Source of the DNA: Acidimicrobiales bacterium
GTDB lineage: Bacteria; Actinomycetota; Acidimicrobiia; Acidimicrobiales; CADCSY01
Assembly (NCBI GenBank): GCA_030447125.1
Contig: JAUJLZ010000115.1
Location: forward strand, 1-6,331
Reading direction: 5' to 3'
Length of the DNA stretch: 6,331 bases
A model generated the notes under the pieces. It saw only the letters and a program-made list of their open reading frames with translations. It made no database searches and was not told the origin of the DNA. Shown in pieces: positions 1 to 5,129 of the stretch; within the stretch, counting starts at the first letter, position 1, and the number at the start of each line of letters is the position of its first letter. A program made the position numbers and the translations under genes.

Positions 1-5
1 GCCGA

Positions 6-11
6 TAGTGT
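6..11 (+). promoter_or_regulatory. Possible -10 hexamer (TAGTGT) upstream of the HNH gene
   Basis: TAGTGT matches the actinobacterial -10 pattern TAnnnT and lies about 50 bases before the GTG start at 61. Transcription would begin near 18 and leave a leader of roughly 43 bases that contains the ribosome binding site at 46-53. The -35 region would fall outside the window, so it cannot be examined. One hexamer match is weak evidence. Confidence 0.25.
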
Positions 12-45
12 GCTCCTACGAGCGCAACATCGTGATCGGTGTTGC

Positions 46-53
46 GAGGAGGG
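46..53 (+). promoter_or_regulatory. Strong ribosome binding site deciding the HNH start
   Basis: GAGGAGGG is a near-perfect Shine-Dalgarno sequence. It ends seven bases before GTG at 61-63, which is ideal spacing. The same reading frame is open back to a GTG at 10, but no such site precedes that codon inside the window. The ATG at 54 touches the Shine-Dalgarno sequence and is in another frame. The site therefore fixes the start of the HNH gene at 61. Confidence 0.75.
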
Positions 54-60
54 ATGCCCC

Positions 61-702
61 GTGCCGAAAGCCGTCTGTCTCGTACCCCCACCGCCACAGC
101 TGCTCTCTTCGACCTTCCAACTGGTCGAGGTGGCCACCCGGTTGGAGCGCGGGGACGTACCCGACGCCCGCAAGGTCCTCTACTCCATCGATCTCGCCGC
201 CTGCGAGCAGTACTGGAGTGAATGTGGGCACAGGGCAACAGTCCATCATGATCGGGCAACACATAGCGGCCGAGGGGAGAAACCGAAGCCAGTCAGGGTC
301 TCGGCGAAGACCTACCGGCTGCTCGGTGACCGTGATGATTGGCGCTGCCGCTACTGCTCGATCCCCGTGGTGCACGCCGAGTTCTTGAACATCGTTCGTG
401 ACGCCCTCCCCACTGCTGACTTCCCGCCGGCGCCCATCCCGATGGAAGGCACCGCGTATCCTGCCCGGCGCGTTTTCAAGATGACTCCCGATCACGTGGT
501 TCCTCGTTCCGCTGGCGGCTCGGACGATCCAGCGAACCTGGTCTCCTCGTGCGGTGCCTGCAACTTCGCCAAGAGCAGCTGCACCATCGGGGAGCTCGGG
601 CTGTCTGACCCATTCGCCCGCGATCCGATTCTGGGCGGCTGGAACGGTCTCCAGGGCCGGGGTCGGGCGTCGGTGAAGCACCGCAGGGCGGTGACCCAGT
701 GA
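61..702 (+). CDS. HNH endonuclease, 213 aa
   Basis: This is a predicted HNH-family (beta-beta-alpha metal) nuclease that would cut DNA in the cytoplasm. The nuclease core fills the C-terminal half. C96-x2-C99 (WRCRYC) and C164-x2-C167 form a four-cysteine zinc site. D144-H145 in DHVVPRSAGG carries the general-base histidine. N159 in PANL and N168 after the second cysteine pair complete the HNH/HNN-type signature, followed by K171. About 40 residues separate the first cysteine pair from the DH motif, longer than in minimal HNH domains. Residues 1-90 match no domain I recognise and may recognise the target. The start is GTG at 61, set by the Shine-Dalgarno at 46-53. GC content is about 65%, against mid-70s for pglW, so its history may differ. 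It lies 135 bp upstream of pglW on the same strand. Whether it takes part in phage defence is inference; a homing or generic McrA-like nuclease is equally possible. Confidence 0.85.
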   Translation: MPKAVCLVPPPPQLLSSTFQLVEVATRLERGDVPDARKVLYSIDLAACEQYWSECGHRATVHHDRATHSGRGEKPKPVRVSAKTYRLLGDRDDWRCRYCSIPVVHAEFLNIVRDALPTADFPPAPIPMEGTAYPARRVFKMTPDHVVPRSAGGSDDPANLVSSCGACNFAKSSCTIGELGLSDPFARDPILGGWNGLQGRGRASVKHRRAVTQ

Positions 703-775
703 CTACCCGAAGGGCCGGGTCGACGTTGGCAACGACGCCGGCGATGACACGTCGGCTCGCCGCCATGACACCCCG

Positions 776-781
776 TACAGT
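776..781 (+). promoter_or_regulatory. Candidate pglW promoter -10 (TACAGT)
   Basis: TACAGT fits the actinobacterial -10 consensus TAnnnT. The GTG at 788 begins seven bases after its last T, the spacing typical of leaderless actinobacterial starts. I see no good -35 (TTGACA-like) 16-19 bases upstream, where the sequence is G/C-rich. This is not decisive, because many actinobacterial promoters lack a recognisable -35. It lies in the only intergenic gap before pglW (703-837), the natural place for a promoter of the pglW-pglX operon. Confidence 0.35.
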
Positions 782-787
782 CGCGGC

Positions 788-823
788 GTGACCCACCCGA
801 AACCCCGCTTCGGCTGGCGCTGA
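788..823 (+). CDS. Possible leaderless upstream ORF, 11 codons, before pglW
   Basis: GTG at 788 opens a frame encoding MTHPKPRFGWR and ends at TGA 821-823, 15 bases before the pglW start. If transcription starts at the TACAGT element, this GTG would be at or next to the 5' end of the mRNA and could be read without a ribosome binding site. Its stop overlaps a GAGG (822-825), and another GAGG (830-833) lies just before pglW. Ribosomes ending on the uORF could therefore reload onto pglW, which has only a closely spaced Shine-Dalgarno of its own. An 11-codon frame can occur by chance; position and spacing are the only support. Confidence 0.2.
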   Translation: MTHPKPRFGWR

Positions 824-837
824 GGTCGCGAGGCCGC

Positions 838-3800
838 GTGGACGCCAGATCCCCCCGGTGGACACAAGTCACTCCGTCGGCGTTCGCCTGGGAGCGAGCG
901 TCGCTGGAACGGGTCCGGACCCGCCTCCCCGACGCCGACCCGTGGCGGGCGTGGGCCAACTTCGAGATCGTCGACGACCGGGGCGTCGCCGAGGTGGACC
1001 TCATGGTGCTCTCGCCGTGGGGCCTATGGGTGATCGAAATCAAGAGCCGCCCAGGCATCGTCACCGGCGACGCGCACACTTGGACCTGGCGGCGCCCCAA
1101 CGGCCGCGATTTCGCCGACGACAACCCCCTCATCGGCTGTGACCGCAAGGCCAAGCGCATCAAATCGCTCCTCCAGCGCACCCACCAGGTCCCTCGCGGG
1201 CAGTTGCCGTTCCTCGAGCCGCTGGTGTTCCTCGACGCCGATCCGCTAGAGATCCGCCTTGGCCCAACCGGCCGCAAGAACGTGGTGGCCATCGACGGGC
1301 CGGTGCCAGCGCCGGGGGCCCGACCGAGTGCCCGGGCCGACGGCATCGCCGGCATCCTGCAGGTCCTCGCCGGTGCCGACCCGGCCTTTCGCCGCACGGA
1401 CCGGCGCATCGATGCCACCGTTGGTCGTCAGGTGGCTGCGGCCGTGGCCCGGGTGGGCATCCGGGCCTCCAACCGGGCCAAGCGGGTCGGCAACTATGAG
1501 CTGGTCAAGGGCCCCATCGGCGAGGGCAGGGGCTGGCAGGACTTCGAGGCCCAGCACCTCCACGTCGAGCGGGTCCGTCGGCGGGTACGCATCTGGTCGA
1601 CCCAGGCGGCACGGACCGACGACGAGCGCACCACCCGGGCCCGAGCCGCCGAGCGGGAGTTCCGGGCCCTCGACGGCATCAGCCACCCCGGGATCCTCGG
1701 CGTGGTCGACTACGTCCCTGACGCAGAACGGGGACCGTCGGTGGTCTTCGAGCACGACCCCTTCGACCGCCGTCTCGACCTGTGGCTGGCCGAGCGCCAC
1801 GACACCCTCGACCTCGCCACCCGCCTGGCCCTGCTGCGCGACCTCGCCGACGCCGTCCGCTACGCCCACCAGCGGCGCCTCCACCATCGCGCCCTAACGC
1901 CCCGATCGGTGCTGGTGTCGAGGCCCGATGCCGACCACCCCATGCCTCGCATCTTCAACTGGCAGACCGCCGACCGCCAGGGCACCGCCCGGGGAACGGC
2001 CATGGGCCCGGTCGTCACGGCCACCGAGCACGCCGACGACCTGGTCGACGCCGACGCCGGTGGGTTCGTCGCCCCCGAGTTGTTCACCACCCCCGACGCC
2101 GACGGCGTCACGCTCGACATCTTCTCCCTCGGCTCCCTCGCCTATCTGCTGTTGACCGGCCAGCCCCCGGCCACCACGCCCGCCGAGCTGGTGGCCCGCA
2201 TCCGGGCCGACCAGGGTTTGTTGGTGTCGAGCGCTCTCGACGGCGTCGACGAGCACCTCGAAGCCGCCGTGCAACTGGCTACCGCACCCGCCGTGGGCGA
2301 CCGGCTCCAGGCGGTCGACGAGCTGCTCGACCTGCTCTCGGAAGCCGAGGCCGCGCTCGCCGGCGCCTCCGAGGCCACCGTCGATCCCCTCGACGCCGGG
2401 CCCGGTGACCTCCTCGACGGGGGCTGGAAGGTGGTCCGCCCGCTCGGGCGCGGATCGACCGCCACCGCCTTGCTGGTCAAGCGGGTCGCCGATGGTGCCG
2501 ACAAGGTCCTCAAGGTGGCCCTGAACGCGGATCAGGACGAGCGCATCGCCCATGAGCACGAGGCCCTGGCGCGCCTGCGCCACCCCTCCATCGTCGCCAC
2601 CTCGGGGCTCACTAGCGTCAGCGGGCGGGCCACCGTCGTGCTCGAGCCCGCCGGGGAGCGCAGCCTGGCCGCTCTGCTGCGCGACGAGGGGCGCGTCGGC
2701 CTCGACCTCCTGCAGCGCTTCGGCACCGACCTGCTCGAGGCCGTCCGTGAGCTCGAGACGAAGGGCATCGCCCACCGCGACATCAAGCCCGACAACCTCG
2801 GCGTGGCCCCCCGGGGGGTGAACGACGAGCTTCACCTGGTGCTGTTCGACTTCTCCCTGACCCGCACGCCGCAGGACAATCTTCGGGCCGGCACCCCTCC
2901 CTACCTCGAGCCCTTCCTGGCCGCCCGCCGCACGCCGGCGTGGGACGTGGCCGCCGAGCGCTGGGCGGCGGCGGTAACCCTCTACGAGATGGCCACCGGC
3001 ACCACGCCGGCGTTCGGCGACGGGCGCTCCGACCCCGCTGCCATCGACGACGAAGCCACCGTGGAACACGACCTGCTCGATCCCGCCCTGGCCACCTCAC
3101 TGGGCTCCTTCTTCCGCACCGCCTTGCGCCGCGACCCCAACGCCCGCTTCGCCAACGCCGACGAGATGTTGAGGGCCTGGCACCGGGCCTTCGAGCACGT
3201 CGACGAACCGGTGGTGCCCATCACCACGGACCAAGGCGAGGCCGAGCACCGCCCGGCTCCCGAGCGCCGGCCCACGGTGGAGGTGCCCGCCGGGGTCACC
3301 GGGGACAGTCGGCTGGCCGACCTGGGCATGACCAGCCGGCTGCTCTCGGCCGCCGAGCGAGTCGGCGCCACCACCGTCGACGAGCTGCTCGACGTGGCCG
3401 TGGCCGACGTCAACCGGCTCCGCGGCGTGGGCAATCGCACCCGCCGCCTGCTCGTCGAGTGGCGCCGGGCCCTGGCCGAGCGCCTTCCGGCCACTACGAC
3501 CGACTTGGCCGTCGCCGCCGACCAAGCCGCCGGCGCGCCCGTCGGCCGCAGCGTCGACGCCTTGTTCGCCAGCCTGTTACCGCGCCGCGGCGCCGCCCTC
3601 GCCGGCGAGGTGCATACCCTCCGCCTTCTGCTCGGCATCGACCCGCTCCCCGGCGACGATCACCGCCCCGCCGACGAGTGGCCGGACCTCGCCGAGGTGG
3701 CGGGCGCTGCCGGAGTCGACCGTGAGGTAGTCGTCGAGCACCTCGCCTCCGCCCGCGGGCGCTGGCTCAACCACCATCCCGCCATCACCGCCCTGCGCCA

Positions 3801-5112
3801 CGACCTCGTCCAGCAGCTCGCCACTCAAGGAGGAGCCATGACCGCCGCTGAGCTGGCGGCCGGCGTGCTGGCCCTGCGCGGCTCCGAGCTCGTCGGCCCG
3901 GAGCGGACCCGGGCCGCCGTCGCGGTCACCCGGGCGGCGGTGGAGGCCGAGGCGGCCGTGCAGGCACCCCGCTGGGCGCTCCGGCGCATCGGGCCCCGAG
4001 GCCGGCGGGTGGTCGTCGCCCGAGTGGACCCCGCCCACCCGATCGACGAGACGCTGTCGTGGGTGGCAGCTCTTGGCGCCAGCGCCGACCAGCTCGCCGA
4101 GCGGGAGCCGCTGCTGGCCGGCCCCGCCCTGGTCGAGGCCTTGCGCCGGGCGCTTCCTGTCGGCGAGGCCGTCGAGCTTCCCGACAGTCGAGTCGTCAGC
4201 CTGGCTGCCGCCGCCTCCGAAGGGGCCGCTGCCTCGGCCCGGGTTGAGCTGTACCCCCGGGGGATGGACCCCGCCCGCGCCCTCCGTCGGGGCCAGGGCT
4301 CGCTCCTCGGGCCCCAGTCGCTCACCGTCGAGGAGGTCCAGCGGCGGGTCCGCAGCCGCTTCCCCGAGGCCGCCCCCCTCCCGGGGCGCCCGGCTCTCGA
4401 CCGGTTGCTGGCCGACACGGGGCTGCCACTGACTTGGGACGACGCCACCCGTGCCTACCGCTTCCCCGAGCCGACGCTCGCCGGAATCACCACCGGCACG
4501 GTGGTGCCGCTACGGCGCACCACGGAAACGGGCGACGAGCCCGGTGGTAGTGAGGAGGCGGTCGACTTCGAGCGTCGCTTGGCCCGCACCGCCGCCGACG
4601 GCGGCTTCCTGGCCATCACCGTGCCCCTGCGCCTGGCCGGCGCCGCCACCGCGGCGCTGATCCGGCAGGGAGCGGTCGCCGTCGACCTCGACCACCTGCT
4701 TGTGCGCCACCTCCGGGCCGAGGCCGGCCGCCGCCGCATCCCCGACTTCAGCGTGGTGCTCACCGCCGACTGCCAGCCCGTGGGCACGGCTGACGCCACC
4801 CGCGTGCGCCAGCTCGTCGACGCCGCCGCCGTGGCCGTCGAGGCCGAGCTGCGATCCTCCGGACCGGTGGTGGTGGCCACCGGCCTCGGACTGCTCGCCC
4901 GCTACGGTCACACGGGCGTGATCGAGCGCCTCCGCGACACCGCCGGCACCGCCGGCGCGGCCGTGCGCACGGCCTGGGTGGTGGTGCCCATGGACGGCGA
5001 CGGTCCCCCCGTGCTCGACGGTCACCCCATCCCCGTGCTCACCTCCGGCCAGTGGGTGGCACTGCCTCCCGACTGGTTGGCGCCGCATGCCGCCGCGGCC
5101 CGAACGGCATGA
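838..5112 (+). CDS. pglW: PglW, BREX type 2 serine/threonine kinase with NERD, pseudokinase and kinase domains
   Basis: PglW is the cytoplasmic protein kinase of Pgl/BREX-2 anti-phage systems. Domain order seen in the 1,424 residues: a NERD nuclease-related domain (about 15-140) with D54 and E67-x-K69 of a PD-(D/E)xK-like site; a degenerate kinase (about 219-500) with HRALTPRS at 350-357 in place of HRDxKPxN and NWQ at 374-376 in place of DFG, although APE (412-414) remains; and an intact kinase (about 527-800) with a G537-x-G539 loop, K559, HRDIKPDN (646-653), D671-F-S and GTPPYLEP (685-692). A helix-hairpin-helix segment (825-880) resembles the RNA polymerase alpha-CTD, and 942-981 resembles an HTH of sigma region 4 type. 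The C-terminus (about 1180-1424) includes the phrase GLGLLARYG (1349-1357) and is otherwise unassigned. GTG at 838 is the only plausible start before the family-typical WTQVT; a GAGG four bases upstream is a weak Shine-Dalgarno. The identification is strengthened by pglX immediately downstream. Confidence 0.93.
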   Translation: MDARSPRWTQVTPSAFAWERASLERVRTRLPDADPWRAWANFEIVDDRGVAEVDLMVLSPWGLWVIEIKSRPGIVTGDAHTWTWRRPNGRDFADDNPLIGCDRKAKRIKSLLQRTHQVPRGQLPFLEPLVFLDADPLEIRLGPTGRKNVVAIDGPVPAPGARPSARADGIAGILQVLAGADPAFRRTDRRIDATVGRQVAAAVARVGIRASNRAKRVGNYELVKGPIGEGRGWQDFEAQHLHVERVRRRVRIWSTQAARTDDERTTRARAAEREFRALDGISHPGILGVVDYVPDAERGPSVVFEHDPFDRRLDLWLAERHDTLDLATRLALLRDLADAVRYAHQRRLHHRALTPRSVLVSRPDADHPMPRIFNWQTADRQGTARGTAMGPVVTATEHADDLVDADAGGFVAPELFTTPDADGVTLDIFSLGSLAYLLLTGQPPATTPAELVARIRADQGLLVSSALDGVDEHLEAAVQLATAPAVGDRLQAVDELLDLLSEAEAALAGASEATVDPLDAGPGDLLDGGWKVVRPLGRGSTATALLVKRVADGADKVLKVALNADQDERIAHEHEALARLRHPSIVATSGLTSVSGRATVVLEPAGERSLAALLRDEGRVGLDLLQRFGTDLLEAVRELETKGIAHRDIKPDNLGVAPRGVNDELHLVLFDFSLTRTPQDNLRAGTPPYLEPFLAARRTPAWDVAAERWAAAVTLYEMATGTTPAFGDGRSDPAAIDDEATVEHDLLDPALATSLGSFFRTALRRDPNARFANADEMLRAWHRAFEHVDEPVVPITTDQGEAEHRPAPERRPTVEVPAGVTGDSRLADLGMTSRLLSAAERVGATTVDELLDVAVADVNRLRGVGNRTRRLLVEWRRALAERLPATTTDLAVAADQAAGAPVGRSVDALFASLLPRRGAALAGEVHTLRLLLGIDPLPGDDHRPADEWPDLAEVAGAAGVDREVVVEHLASARGRWLNHHPAITALRHDLVQQLATQGGAMTAAELAAGVLALRGSELVGPERTRAAVAVTRAAVEAEAAVQAPRWALRRIGPRGRRVVVARVDPAHPIDETLSWVAALGASADQLAEREPLLAGPALVEALRRALPVGEAVELPDSRVVSLAAAASEGAAASARVELYPRGMDPARALRRGQGSLLGPQSLTVEEVQRRVRSRFPEAAPLPGRPALDRLLADTGLPLTWDDATRAYRFPEPTLAGITTGTVVPLRRTTETGDEPGGSEEAVDFERRLARTAADGGFLAITVPLRLAGAATAALIRQGAVAVDLDHLLVRHLRAEAGRRRIPDFSVVLTADCQPVGTADATRVRQLVDAAAVAVEAELRSSGPVVVATGLGLLARYGHTGVIERLRDTAGTAGAAVRTAWVVVPMDGDGPPVLDGHPIPVLTSGQWVALPPDWLAPHAAAARTA
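3827..3840 (+). promoter_or_regulatory. Internal in-frame Shine-Dalgarno and ATG within pglW
   Basis: AAGGAGG at 3827-3833 is followed four bases later by ATG at 3838-3840. The ATG is codon 1001 of pglW, so initiation here would yield a 424-residue C-terminal protein (residues 1001-1424). The Shine-Dalgarno is formed by codons CAA GGA GGA (Gln-Gly-Gly), whereas this GC-rich gene mostly uses GGC or GGG for glycine. The start falls at an apparent boundary, after the HTH-like segment. The spacing is slightly short, and the site could be a by-product of a conserved Gly-Gly-x-Met sequence. No translation evidence is available. Confidence 0.35.
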
Positions 5113-5129
5113 CTGGAGCGCCGCGGTGA
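5109..5129 (+). CDS. Six-codon mini-ORF linking pglW and pglX
   Basis: ATG at 5109 overlaps the pglW stop as ATGA, encodes MTGAPR, and stops at TGA 5127-5129, which overlaps the pglX GTG start as GTGA. The pglX ribosome binding site (5115-5118) lies inside it. A ribosome finishing pglW could restart on this frame, terminate on the pglX start and restart again, giving tight translational coupling. The peptide itself probably has no function. The overlaps are plain in the sequence; use as a relay is inference. Confidence 0.25.
   Translation: MTGAPR
5115..5118 (+). promoter_or_regulatory. Ribosome binding site of pglX
   Basis: GGAG ends seven bases before the GTG at 5126, which is good spacing, and it supports GTG 5126 as the pglX start. 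The more obvious ATG at 5109 is in a different frame and ends after six codons. Confidence 0.65.

Noticed and set aside
10..60. Upstream GTG at 10 as the HNH start
   Set aside because: It has no visible ribosome binding site, whereas GTG at 61 has a near-perfect one at ideal spacing.
705..720. Inverted repeat ACCCG/CGGGT after the HNH stop as a terminator
   Set aside because: The stem is only five pairs with a six-base loop and no T-run follows. Such short repeats are common at this GC content.
797..813. CCGAA/TTCGG hairpin upstream of pglW as an operator or attenuator
   Set aside because: It is a five-pair stem with a seven-base loop and no supporting context. It falls inside the possible uORF and is likely chance.
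492..1418. 308-aa minus-strand open frame spanning the HNH gene end, the gap and the pglW start
   Set aside because: It is Arg/Ser-rich with no motifs and overlaps two well-supported genes on the other strand.
1894..3069. 391-aa open frame on the minus strand opposite pglW
   Set aside because: It lies wholly within pglW, has low-complexity Gly/Val/Arg-rich composition and no domain motifs. Long antisense frames are expected in DNA with strong third-position G/C bias.
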